NCBI GenBank assembly: GCA_027578815.1
Contig: JANBTH010000841.1
Span: 1 to 10,729 of the forward strand
Reading direction: 5' to 3'
Source of the DNA: Coemansia sp. RSA 1804
Lineage: Eukaryota > Kickxellomycota > Kickxellomycetes > Kickxellales > Kickxellaceae
DNA length: 10,729 nt
Part shown: in pieces, positions 1 through 8,235 of the stretch
Layout of the letters: each line of letters opens with the position of its first letter
How positions within the stretch are numbered: position 1 is the stretch's first letter
Program-made: the position numbers and the translations under genes
The notes under the pieces: generated by a model
Databases searched by the model: none
Told to the model about the DNA's origin: nothing
The model's input: the letters and a program-made list of their open reading frames with translations, nothing else

Positions 1-77
1 GCGAGGGCTGGCTTCTGGGCGTGCTCAGGGGAACCGAGGGGCGGCTGCCAGCAACATACGTCGAGAATGAGCACTAG
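1..77 (+). repeat. Left arm of an exact 77-bp inverted terminal repeat
   Basis: Bases 1-77 are the perfect reverse complement of 10653-10729, and identity stops sharply at base 78 (c here, a in the other arm). The outer 50 bases are very GC-rich, and the inner end reads GAGCACTAG. The repeat reaches the window edge, so its full length is unknown. Exactly 77 bp is the largest default k-mer of a widely used de Bruijn assembler (SPAdes). The simplest reading is that both ends of a contig run k bases into the same dispersed repeat, met in opposite orientations. A real inverted-repeat transposon end on both flanks would give the same picture. Confidence 0.9.
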
Positions 78-193
78 CTTAATCAGAGTTTTTTATTTGC
101 ATATATTGATAACGCTTTTTTGGTATTGTACTCACACTTGGTTAGTAAACTGTACAGTGAACGAAAGAGAAAAGCAATCTAGACTACAGACAT

Positions 194-199
194 TTTATT
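194..199 (-). terminator. AATAAA polyadenylation signal overlapping the RPC53 stop codon
   Basis: On the minus strand the end of RPC53 reads GAG CAA TAA AATG, so a canonical AATAAA hexamer spans the last sense codon and the stop. No other AATAAA lies in the 117 bases between the stop and the repeat arm. If used, it implies a very short 3' UTR. Fungal poly(A) signals are loose, so the match may be incidental. Confidence 0.35.
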
Positions 200-1697
200 G
201 CTCGTGGAGAAAGCTATCAAGATCAGGAGTGCAAACCAGCTGCTCATCTATATTTCCAAGCATAAACGCCGAGTTTGGACCGCGGATGTCAACGGCGAGC
301 AGACCGCGAAGAAACTGGGTGCTCGCGCCCTTTGAGACGTCGAGCAGAATGCCGCCGATCTTCAGCTTCACAGCGCCCGACTTGAGCACAACCAGAGTTC
401 CAATCCGACCATCCAACTGGACGTCGTCGTCGTCGTCGGCCTCACCACTATCCTCCTTGTCTTTGCTCTCCTTCTCAGCCTTAACGCTGTCCTTTTCTTC
501 AAGCGCAGAGATGTCGGGTTTGACGTCAACGGCGTCGGGCGCCTCCAGGTCCTTAATGCTGGGCTTGACGTCCTCCTGGGATCCGGCCAGCGTGGTGGCA
601 GCCAGTGCAGCAGCAGTGGCAGCGGCGGCGGCGGCCATTTCCTTGCGCCAGGCGATCCGGCGTTGTTTCTCGGCCGTGCGCTGCTGCATGGCGTGCTCTC
701 CGAGCTCGAACTCCGGCATGGCGGGCAGCTGGAAGACCAGTGTTTTGTCGTACAGCTCAAAGCGCCCGGCGTCTTCCTCCTCCATGTTGCTGCTGCTGCT
801 GCTGTCTTCGCTCTTACCAGCGGCATCGACGGCGCCAAGCGCATCGGCCACGGAGTAATCGAGGTTGCGCTTCTTGATCTCGTCCATCGCGCGGATGGCC
901 ATCTCCTCGGTCTGGACCTCGAACTCGTCGGTCTGCGTGTTCTCGTTGTGCTCGGAGATGACGCAGACGGGCGCGGCGTTGGGGTCGCCGAACCCAATAA
1001 CATCACCGTCGGCCTCCGCAACGGGACCCGATCCATCGCCGCCGCCAGGAACACCTGTCAGACCCGAAGAAGAAAACGAAACGCCCTTTGGCTTCCCGGA
1101 GCCACTTCCACCGCCACCGCCGGACACGCCTGGCGGAAGCGTGCCCATGTTGAACACGCCGCCGGCACCGGACCGCCTGGCCTGAGCGCCGAATCCGCCG
1201 CCGCCCAGGGACGCAGGGCCCTGCGCAAACGGGCCGCTGACGGTCTGGATAAGCTCGAAGCGGCCGCGGCCGCGACCGCGCCCACTACCGCGGCCACGGT
1301 CCGATCCCATGTCTCTGGGCTCCAGCTTCGTCTGAGCCGCCTCGGTCGGCTCGGCAGCCAGCTCCGGCGCGTCCTTCTTGTTTCTGCGGGCGGGGATGTT
1401 GGGCTTGAACCGGAGCTTTGGTCCACTATTGCCACCGCTGCTACCGCTGCTGGCGCTGCTGGCGCTAACGCTGCTGGCGGTCCGCCCAACCGCGCTGCCC
1501 AGCGGCCCGGGGGTCCCGCGTATCGAGCCCAGGCGCTGGCTGGGCAGCGTCCCCGACATCGTGGCTCCCGGCGCTGCTGCCGGCACCGTCAGGCGCGCGC
1601 GTCCCCGGCCTCGCCCGCGCGCCGCCGCCGCCGCCGCCGCACTGCTGCCGCCTCGAGCAGAAGAAGACGCCGGCTTCTCGTCTGGCAATTCGGGCAT
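195..1697 (-). CDS. RPC53: DNA-directed RNA polymerase III subunit RPC4 (RPC53/POLR3D)
   Basis: Nuclear Pol III subunit. In the family it pairs with Rpc37 to form a TFIIF-like subcomplex acting in initiation, termination and reinitiation. The 500-aa model is one exon. The N-terminal half is disordered and rich in Ala, Gly, Ser and Arg, with RGRGRGRAR near 27-35 and SGRGRGRGRF near 138-147. PKLRFKPNIPARR at 93-105 matches the family's basic N-terminal motif. The conserved C-terminal domain starts at LYDKTLVFQLP (315-325) and resumes after a charged linker (DDDDD at 421-425) as GRIGTLVVLKSGAVKLKIGG (430-449), ending in LVCTPDLDSFL (487-497). The open frame continues 90 codons upstream, but that part is hydrophobic and AT-rich and looks like translated 5' UTR. 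The ATG at 1697 has A at -3 and sits just before the basic region. Identity is firm from the C-terminal domain; the start is somewhat less certain. Confidence 0.93.
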   Translation of the reverse strand: MPELPDEKPASSSARGGSSAAAAAAARGRGRGRARLTVPAAAPGATMSGTLPSQRLGSIRGTPGPLGSAVGRTASSVSASSASSGSSGGNSGPKLRFKPNIPARRNKKDAPELAAEPTEAAQTKLEPRDMGSDRGRGSGRGRGRGRFELIQTVSGPFAQGPASLGGGGFGAQARRSGAGGVFNMGTLPPGVSGGGGGSGSGKPKGVSFSSSGLTGVPGGGDGSGPVAEADGDVIGFGDPNAAPVCVISEHNENTQTDEFEVQTEEMAIRAMDEIKKRNLDYSVADALGAVDAAGKSEDSSSSSNMEEEDAGRFELYDKTLVFQLPAMPEFELGEHAMQQRTAEKQRRIAWRKEMAAAAAATAAALAATTLAGSQEDVKPSIKDLEAPDAVDVKPDISALEEKDSVKAEKESKDKEDSGEADDDDDVQLDGRIGTLVVLKSGAVKLKIGGILLDVSKGASTQFLRGLLAVDIRGPNSAFMLGNIDEQLVCTPDLDSFLHEQ

Positions 1698-2065
1698 ACT
1701 GCTGCGATTGCGTCCTTGTTTTACTCTCCTTTCTTTCGTTCCTCCCTCACGCCTTGTGCTGAGTGAATGCGCGTTACTCGATAGCGAAATAAACAATAAA
1801 CCAAAAGCCAAAAAGAGCAATGCAGTGGAATATACAGGGTCGCTGGCGAGGCAACAATATAGAAAAATGCAAGTGTCGAGGGGTGAGGCAAAGAGGAGCG
1901 GCGCAAGTAGCAGACGGGAAAGACAGGAGGTATGAAAATGGTGGAAGAAAAATTTTATCAATCGCATTCGCTCTTTCAGAGCTTAAATAGTGAAAAACTC
2001 ATAATGCATCACGTGATATATTGGGTGTTTCTAATAATAATGACAATGAAAAGGGGGAGGAGGAC
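1698..2065 (-). promoter_or_regulatory. Spacer: RPC53 promoter/5' UTR and VPS68 3' flank
   Basis: This 368-bp spacer lies between two genes read in the same (minus) direction. It is AT-rich, unlike the genes beside it. It must hold the 3' end of the VPS68-like gene and the promoter and leader of RPC53. Visible elements are a palindromic E-box at 2008-2017 and a TATA-like TGTATATT on the minus strand about 140 bases before the RPC53 ATG. No separate gene or RNA is apparent. Confidence 0.5.
2008..2017. promoter_or_regulatory. Palindromic E-box ATCACGTGAT
   Basis: A perfect 10-bp palindrome with a CACGTG core lies about 310 bases upstream of the RPC53 ATG and about 50 bases past the VPS68 stop. 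CACGTG with flanking A/T is the preferred site of fungal bHLH factors of the Cbf1/USF class; TCACGTGA is a typical Cbf1 core. Function here is inferred from sequence and position only. Confidence 0.35.
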
Positions 2066-2593
2066 TTAGTTGAGAACAAAGTTGTACTGGTTGTCGTGCT
2101 CGGCGTTGTGCACGAACCACAGGACGATGGAGGAGACGAGGATGGAGAGCGTCTGGATGACGTTGGTGAAGCCGATATAGAGGACGGAGGCATCGAGCTG
2201 GGGGACGATGTACTTGATCGAGAGAATGGCAATAGACCCGGCAACACCGCCGGCAAGCAGCGCGATGCCAATGAAGAGGGTGAGCTTGGCCTTCCCCGCC
2301 AGCCCACCCGCGCCCCCGTCGTAGGAGAACGAGTCCTCGCGCAGGAGCGAGAGGTCGATGGAGTTGGTGATTACCATTCCCAGGGTGCACAGGATCCCGG
2401 GCAGCCAGTCCTCGAACCCGAATTTGGCCGGGAAATCGGCGTGTGTGCGCGAGAGAACGAGTCCGTCGATGAAGAACCACCACCCGAGCGTGAACAGCGC
2501 GCCCGACGCGTACGTCCCGAAGTCGCGCAGCTGCTCGCGCCAGGCGCTGGGGATGTTGGGCAGATGGCAATTCCAGATGAACACGCGCGACAT
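2066..2593 (-). CDS. VPS68: Vps68/TMEM50-family (UPF0220) membrane protein
   Basis: Small four-helix membrane protein of the Vps68/TMEM50 family. Yeast Vps68 acts in endosomal and vacuolar protein sorting. The 175-aa product is close to the family's usual length. Likely membrane segments are at about 26-47 (containing ALFTLGWWFFIDG), 62-79 (WLPGILCTLGMVITNSID), 103-128 and 137-161. Family signatures include GWWFFID, the WLPGI..TLGM stretch, DSFSYDG (87-93), GGVAGSI (115-121) and LKYIVP-like IKYIVP (126-131). The open frame extends 141 codons upstream without family resemblance, so the ATG at 2593, just before the first conserved block, was chosen. Its -3 base is C, which is not strong. It is divergent from MOG1 across 430 bp. 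Identity is strong; orthology to Vps68 rather than a TMEM50 paralogue is less sure. Confidence 0.9.
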   Translation of the reverse strand: MSRVFIWNCHLPNIPSAWREQLRDFGTYASGALFTLGWWFFIDGLVLSRTHADFPAKFGFEDWLPGILCTLGMVITNSIDLSLLREDSFSYDGGAGGLAGKAKLTLFIGIALLAGGVAGSIAILSIKYIVPQLDASVLYIGFTNVIQTLSILVSSIVLWFVHNAEHDNQYNFVLN

Positions 2594-3023
2594 TTGGTCT
2601 GTTACTGTGCTGGCTGGTGCGGTAGAAGAAGAAATAAATAGTACAAACAAAAGGGAATAGAATAGTGGTGGCGGTGGAGCGCTATTGCATAGTATTGCTT
2701 TATTAAATTGCTGGCAGCAAAGGAGGGAAGAAGAGAAAGAGGCATCGAAAAAGCAATCCCCACAAAGGGGCAAGGAGAGAGCTTCTTTTCTTTCAAAAAT
2801 TCCGTCATCACCCGTGGTTTCTCCCCGCTCCATGTCATGTGCGAAATGGCGCCAGAAACCAAACTCCACCGAGGGGCTGCGATTTAGCAAGCAGGCAGGC
2901 AGGCCAGCAACGAGCACTTTTGCTTCGCAGGGTCTAGATCCGCAGGTACGTACATACTTTATCCACCTTCTACTTGTATACGCTTCATTTCCAAACAGCC
3001 AAAAAAGCAGAACCACCTACAGA
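2594..3023. promoter_or_regulatory. Divergent promoter region between VPS68 and MOG1
   Basis: These 430 bp separate two start codons pointing away from each other, so the region must carry both promoters and both leaders. It contains a short GGCA repeat (about 2890-2905) and pyrimidine-rich leader sequence on the VPS68 side. A possible 5' UTR intron lies on the MOG1 side: GTACGT at 2946, with an AG at 2997-2998, would be 53 nt long. No clear TATA box is placed for either gene. No other gene is visible. Confidence 0.5.
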
Positions 3024-3605
3024 ATGTCCAGGAGCCAGCAGCTGTACGGCGGAGCCATGAGCATGGCGGTTCCGGCGGGAATGGAGGACGTCAGCGCGGT
3101 GCGCGAGATCCCGGACCACCAGGAAGTGTTCGCGAACAGCATGACGGACCAGAGCATCATCGTCGAGATCCTCGAGACCGCAGCAGAGCACCATGAAGAG
3201 CGCAGCGCACTCGTGCACCACTTCAACGAGCTGGCCAGAGCCAACGACGCCGAGGAGCCGGCAGCAATCGGCAGGACGGAGCAGCTGCAGCTGCCACATA
3301 CTGGGGCCGAGGCATGCGCGTTGGTCGGGGAGCAGCGGGTGGCCAAGTTCAACGAGGCCGGGAAGTCCGCGGATGCCGTGAACACCGTGTGCGTGATGCT
3401 GGCGCTTATCCGCGTGCCGCCGCCGCACTCGGCCGACATTCTTGTGTCGCTCAACGTGCCGCTTCGCATCGGACACGGAAGCAGCAGCCACGCGTCCTCC
3501 TCCGCCGCGCAAACACTATCTGCGGCGGACATCGAGGCAGCGTACGCGGAGTTCAAGGCCATGGTGGGCACGCTGCAGATCAACGACTACGGGCTGTTTG
3601 CCTAG
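3024..3605 (+). CDS. MOG1: Mog1, Ran guanine nucleotide release factor (RANGRF family)
   Basis: Mog1 binds the nuclear GTPase Ran/Gsp1, promotes nucleotide release and supports nuclear protein import. The 193-aa, single-exon product opens with the family hallmark LYGGAMSMAVPAGMEDVS (7-24), followed by VREIPDHQEVF (26-36). The acidic residues in this block correspond to the family's Ran-binding surface. SIIVEILE (44-51) and VCVMLALIRVPPPHSADILV (122-141) match later core strands, and the chain ends in IEAAYAEFKAMVGTLQINDYGLF. Residues 152-168 form a Ser/Ala-rich insertion, which is variable in the family. The ATG at 3024 has A at -3 and precedes the first conserved motif by six residues, so the longer upstream frame is taken as leader. 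It converges with the TPR gene, only 57 bp lying between the two stops. Confidence 0.93.
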   Translation: MSRSQQLYGGAMSMAVPAGMEDVSAVREIPDHQEVFANSMTDQSIIVEILETAAEHHEERSALVHHFNELARANDAEEPAAIGRTEQLQLPHTGAEACALVGEQRVAKFNEAGKSADAVNTVCVMLALIRVPPPHSADILVSLNVPLRIGHGSSSHASSSAAQTLSAADIEAAYAEFKAMVGTLQINDYGLFA

Positions 3606-3662
3606 AAGAGGAGAGGGGTTCTTAGTGCATTTTTTCACAGACCACAAGCCAAGCCAATACTA

Positions 3663-5009
3663 TCAAGTGCCCCCCTTGTTGCCGTTGTTGCTGCTGTCTT
3701 CGGCGTGCTCGCTGTTTTTGTTGAGTCTGTCCAGCGCCGCCTTGATCTGCTCGATGTTGCCGGTGCCGGTGGCGCGACAGTGGTCCAGGGCCTTCGAGTA
3801 GACGCCAGCAGCCGCTTTCCTGTCGCCCCTGGACTCGGCAATCGCGCCCAGCTGGTGCATCAGATGGCCCTGGCAATTGTCGCAGGCCCACGGTCTGGGC
3901 GTCTGCTTCGCAACGGCCAGGAGCCCCGAGTCGGCCCACGCCCGGGCCTCGTCCAGCTCGCCCGCCTGCTGCGCAACCTGCGCGAGATCAAGCATCACCA
4001 CGGCATCGAGACACGTCCACCCATCGACACCGCTACCAGCCGCTGTCCTGTGCTTGCTGCGCTCGCTGATCTCGTGCAGCACGCCGCGCAGGATCAGATT
4101 GGCCGACGCCAGATCGCCCTTGATGGCAAACGCCTCGCCCAGCGAGGTCGCGTAGTTGATCTGCCTCAGCCGGAGCCGATCGCCATCAGGATCAGGAGCA
4201 GGATCCGGATCAGAGCCCTCGACAGTACCGTTGCTCTGGCGCTCGGGGCCCCGCGTCCTGCGGTCGCCCATCGTCTTGGCCGCGCGCAACGCGGTGCCGT
4301 AGACCCTGGTGGCCAGCGCGTGGTCCTTGTCGAGCAGCAGCATGGGGCCGAGCACCTCCGCCACGCGGCACACCTGGGCGAGCACCCAGTCCTCGCCATA
4401 CTGCGTGGCAGCCCCGTCGGCATCCGGGTCCTCCTGCAGCCCGACGCGGAACCGGTCCAGATCGTCGACAACGCGGCGCCACGCGCGCAGCAGAATGCCC
4501 ATCGCCGGCTTCCGCTCGCCGAGCAGCGAGGCCGCGCGCGCCAGCCGGACCTGCAGCTCCTGCACGGGCTCGTCGTGCTCACTCAGCACGCCGTCCCGGT
4601 ACACCTGCTGGAGCGCGTGGAGCAGGAACACGTACGCCATCTGCGGATCCGGCGCAACGTGCTCGCGCATCGCCGCCCCGCGCAGCAGGCGCCGGGTCTC
4701 GCGGCTCGTTATCCGCGGATCCGGCGGCCAGTTCGTGTCCAGGTGCTGGTTCAGTGCCACGTAGAACCCGCCCACGCCCAGAACCAGCAGCCCCGACACT
4801 GCGCTCACCAGCTTCAGCATCCCAACGTACGGCCGCAGCCGTCCGCGCACCGTGTTGTCCATCTGGAACGTCGATATCGCCCTGTGTTGTTTGGGAATGC
4901 CTGCTGCTGCTGCTGCTGCTGCCGCTGCTGCTGCTGCTGCCGCTGACGGCAACCGCGCTGCTGTCCTGCCAACGCCAACGCCCACGCCTCGCAACGCTCC
5001 CAGAAACAT
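3663..5009 (-). CDS. Mitochondrial membrane-anchored TPR protein, Mgr3-like
   Basis: A 448-aa single-exon protein. Residues 1-50 resemble a mitochondrial presequence: Arg at 7, 15 and 19, no acidic residue before 51, and a run of 14 alanines (23-36). A single membrane segment follows at about 65-86 (containing SGLLVLGVGGFYVAL). The rest is helical, with TPR-like pairs at about 124-180, 206-245, 281-314, 334-363 and 379-411; the last contains LGAIAESRGDRKAAAGVYSKAL. A CDNC motif sits at 376-379. An acidic Asp/Pro linker lies at 267-277. This layout fits Mgr3, the inner-membrane adaptor of the i-AAA protease Yme1, or a TTC19-like protein. No catalytic motif is seen. The first ATG has T at -3, but the presequence would be lost from the next ATG (residue 50). 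Class is confident; the name is tentative. Confidence 0.82.
   Translation of the reverse strand: MFLGALRGVGVGVGRTAARLPSAAAAAAAAAAAAAAGIPKQHRAISTFQMDNTVRGRLRPYVGMLKLVSAVSGLLVLGVGGFYVALNQHLDTNWPPDPRITSRETRRLLRGAAMREHVAPDPQMAYVFLLHALQQVYRDGVLSEHDEPVQELQVRLARAASLLGERKPAMGILLRAWRRVVDDLDRFRVGLQEDPDADGAATQYGEDWVLAQVCRVAEVLGPMLLLDKDHALATRVYGTALRAAKTMGDRRTRGPERQSNGTVEGSDPDPAPDPDGDRLRLRQINYATSLGEAFAIKGDLASANLILRGVLHEISERSKHRTAAGSGVDGWTCLDAVVMLDLAQVAQQAGELDEARAWADSGLLAVAKQTPRPWACDNCQGHLMHQLGAIAESRGDRKAAAGVYSKALDHCRATGTGNIEQIKAALDRLNKNSEHAEDSSNNGNKGGT
4902..4943 (-). repeat. GCA-rich trinucleotide repeat encoding 14 alanines
   Basis: On the coding strand this is 14 alanine codons: two GCG interruptions and blocks of five and seven GCA. 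It lies in the presumed mitochondrial presequence of the TPR protein. It is a CAG/CTG-class microsatellite in DNA terms and likely varies in length between strains. Confidence 0.9.
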
Positions 5010-5234
5010 CCAGTAGCCCCGGCTAGTTTAATAATAAGGAAAAATAAGAATGGAAGATAAAAGGCTGCTGCTACGAAGGAAAAGGGCGGAATTGCGATTC
5101 AAATGAAATGAAAAGATTAGGTGGTGATAAGAATAAGGAAGAAAGAATAAGAAAAAAAAGGGAACGCTGGGGGTGATGGGGGCAGGCATAATGATAAAAC
5201 AAAACAAAACAAAAAACAGCTGCAGAAACCCATC

Positions 5235-8198
5235 TCAGAACTTCTTCTCCAGGAACTCCAGCAGCCTGACCACGCTGAGGTGGACGTACTCGAGATCGAG
5301 GATCTCGATCTTGTTGTGCTTGCGCTCCAGCAGATCCTCGAGCAGAAGATCCATGTTGATGACCGGCTTCTCGCGGCCCTTGTAGAACAGGCGGATGACA
5401 TAGCAGGCCGTGGACGGGCTGCTGAAGCTGAAGTACACCTTGTCCTGCCGGTTCTCCGGAATATTGGACTTGCACACCACGCCCATGCGCTCCAGCACGT
5501 CCAGCTTGAAGTCATACACCGCCGACCGCTTGTCCGGCGCATCGCGCTTCATCTGCTGCCGGCGGCTCTGCAGCGGCTTCGGATCAACTACAGTCACGCC
5601 AACAGGCACCGCGTTCTTCTTGCGCTGGTTCTTGGGCGTCGCCGACTGCATCCGCACATTGCTCAGATACGCCTTGTACGTCTCGATCTGCGACCGCAGG
5701 TACCCGTTGTAGTCGCATATTGTTTTGTACACGTCCGTGAGTCCCAGAATCTCCTCCTCAATCTTGTCGCGCAGACTGCCCAGATGCGCCAGCTCGTGCA
5801 GGATCTCCTCCGTCAGGTACCGGTACCCGTCGTTGCGGTCGATGGCGCCGTTCTCCTCCAGCTCCACCAGCATCTCGCGCACCTTGATGCCCTTGCGCAC
5901 GAGAACCGAGTCCTTGGACGTCGCCGCCTGCTCCGCTACAAACAGCAGATCAACCTTGGCCGCCGCATTGCTCTCCGGCTTGTACCTGTTGTACTTCAGG
6001 TGCGGCATGCTGCGGATGATCTGCACCAGAATCGACTTGGTCTCAACATACATGATGTCGTGCTGCGTCAGTGCGTTGTCGGCTGCAAGCGTCGAGAGAT
6101 CCGACAGAATGGGCGTCTCCCACTTGCTGAACAGATTGAGCTCCATCGTCGCATTGAGGTTGCGCGGAACAAGCGCCGGCGCCTCGCCCAGCTCGTCCAG
6201 AAGCGACCGCAGATGCGAGTCCTGCGACGGCGCCAGCACATGCTGGTGCTGCCGCAGCAGCGCATGCGTGTTGTACAGCTCGTTCAGCGAGATGTTCAGC
6301 ATGATATCGTGCTTCGTCAGCGCAACGTACTGGTCCATCTCCATGTTGTCGTAGAAGTCGCCGACCTCGCACAGGTCGTTGAGGAACTTGTTGATGCGCA
6401 CCCGGTGCGACTCGATAAACGGCGCCAGCGACTCCATGTACTTCTCCTTCGCGTACGTTGGCTTGTTGGCAAGGTTCTGAATCAGCTTGGCTACCAGCGT
6501 CAGCACCCGACGCGGGTGTGCCGTGGGTGCGCTTTCGATCAGCATGTGTGCCTGCGGCGTCACAATTGCCGGGTTGATGTACCGCAGGAAGAAGAACCCG
6601 CCGATCAGCGAGCACACCGCCGAGTCCGGCGCATCCGGGTACCGCCGCTTCGTCAGCGACCGGATCTGCTTGCAGATCCAGCGGATCCCGTACGGGATGT
6701 CGTCCTTGTGCTCGATGATCGTGTCCAGGAACCGGCTGACTATCCGCGTCAGCTCGTTGAGCCGTGGCTGGATTGCCGTGCACACAAGCGGGTTGTTTGT
6801 TGCCTCCTCCGTCGACACGCCCTGCGGGAAGTCGTCTGTTGGCAGCCCGCGGTCTGCGCGCTCCTGCCGCAGCTCCTCGTACACCTTCAGCGGATTGATC
6901 TCCAGATTCAGGTCTCTGTTCTGGATCACCCGCGTGATCTCCTCCGATATCACGTTCTTCAGATACACCTGTCCAGGCCCGCGACTGGTATACGTGTTCA
7001 TCATACGCGACACCGGCGTGTTCTGCCGCAGCAGGTTCGAGAACTCCTGGGTAGTCTCGAACTGGGCGGCTAGAACAAGCTGGAACATTGTCAGCAGAAG
7101 ATGCTCCTCCCGCGACTCGTACTGGTTTCCATAAAGCGTAAACATCACCGTCTGGAGCAGCGTGTCGATTTCGCTGAGTGTCACCAGCCGCGTCAGCGTG
7201 GCTATATGCCGCGGCTCGTTCTGGAGCAGAAAGAACAGGTTCCCATACAGCTGCGTGTGCTCGCTGTTCGGGTAGTAATCGTTGCTTCCCTGGCTGACAT
7301 CCTCCAGGTGCGATGAGAGCTCCTTCACCTCGTCTGCTGCCATGCGGTTCTGGATCAGAAGGGCTATCCTGCTGTCCAGATAGCGCACATCGCGTTCCAA
7401 CAGAAAGTTCCTTTTCGACTGGGCCGAGATCTGGCTCTTTAGCTCGCGGAGCTTCCTCTGCGCTACACCGCATGCAGAATAATGCAAGAAGAGAAGAAAA
7501 ACACATTGATGGATAAAAAGATAAGTTGTGGATGCTATTTAGCTCTGCTTGGTGCGACATATGACCAACGGTCTCAGCCAGCAATGCAATACGAAAAACA
7601 TAAACAAAAAATAAATAAACATGGCCACGTGCCGGCGGCATGCACATCAGCAAGCTCAGCACTACATTTGTATTTATTGTTTCCACATCCCTGCCACTGC
7701 TTGTTGCTGATAAAGAGAAGAAAGCCGGAATAGAAAGGGGATATTATGCATCATGTAATGCACCAATAAATGTGGATTCAAAAAAGCAGATATTTTCTGC
7801 TTTTGCCAAGCAAATAAACCAAAAGATCAGCACAACGAGTGGGATTGTAAAGAATAACTCTCTCCCCCGCATGATCCGAGTGCTGTCCGGTACCAGAACA
7901 CACCGTAAGCTTGCGCGCAACAGCAACGTCAGCAGCAAGTTGTAGAGGAATATACACCAAAAGGCGAAATGGAAAACCTCCACATCCGCACTAAACAACC
8001 CAAAACAAAACAAACGAAACAAAAAAGCAAGCAGGAGAAAGAGCAGATGGCGGCTGGTCAAAAAGAAGGACATAACATGGAGGAATGCGACAATGGGTGG
8101 GGTTTCTTTTCGTTAAAAGTCGATCCCTGAGCAATCCCAGAAGTATGTCATCCCTTTGGGTCCATTGCGTTGACTAGCCGCTCTTTTGGCAGAGCAGA

Positions 8199-8235
<37 letters not shown>

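Noticed and set aside
663..1766. 367-codon plus-strand frame opposite RPC53
   Set aside because: Antisense shadow rich in Arg/Ala/Gly; RPC53 is identified clearly on the other strand.
1698..1967. 90-codon N-terminal extension of RPC53 with hydrophobic stretches
   Set aside because: A nuclear polymerase subunit is not expected to have it. The composition is that of AT-rich spacer, and the ATG at 1697 has a good context.
3705..4946. 413-codon plus-strand frame opposite the TPR gene
   Set aside because: Antisense shadow with Arg/His/Gln-rich sequence; the minus frame has presequence, membrane segment and TPR-like helices.
5280..7073. 597-codon plus-strand open frame opposite the RasGAP gene
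   Set aside because: It is a composition shadow. GC-rich third positions of the real gene suppress stops on the other strand, and the translation is Arg/Leu/Val-rich without any domain.
6043..7686. 547-codon minus-strand frame overlapping the RasGAP exon
   Set aside because: Alternative frame of the same strand; it lacks domains, whereas the chosen frame carries the full RasGAP signature.
7744..8073. 109-aa highly hydrophobic minus-strand frame inside the RasGAP intron
   Set aside because: The Phe/Leu richness follows from the T-rich transcribed strand. There is no family match or start context, and it lies in a well-supported intron.
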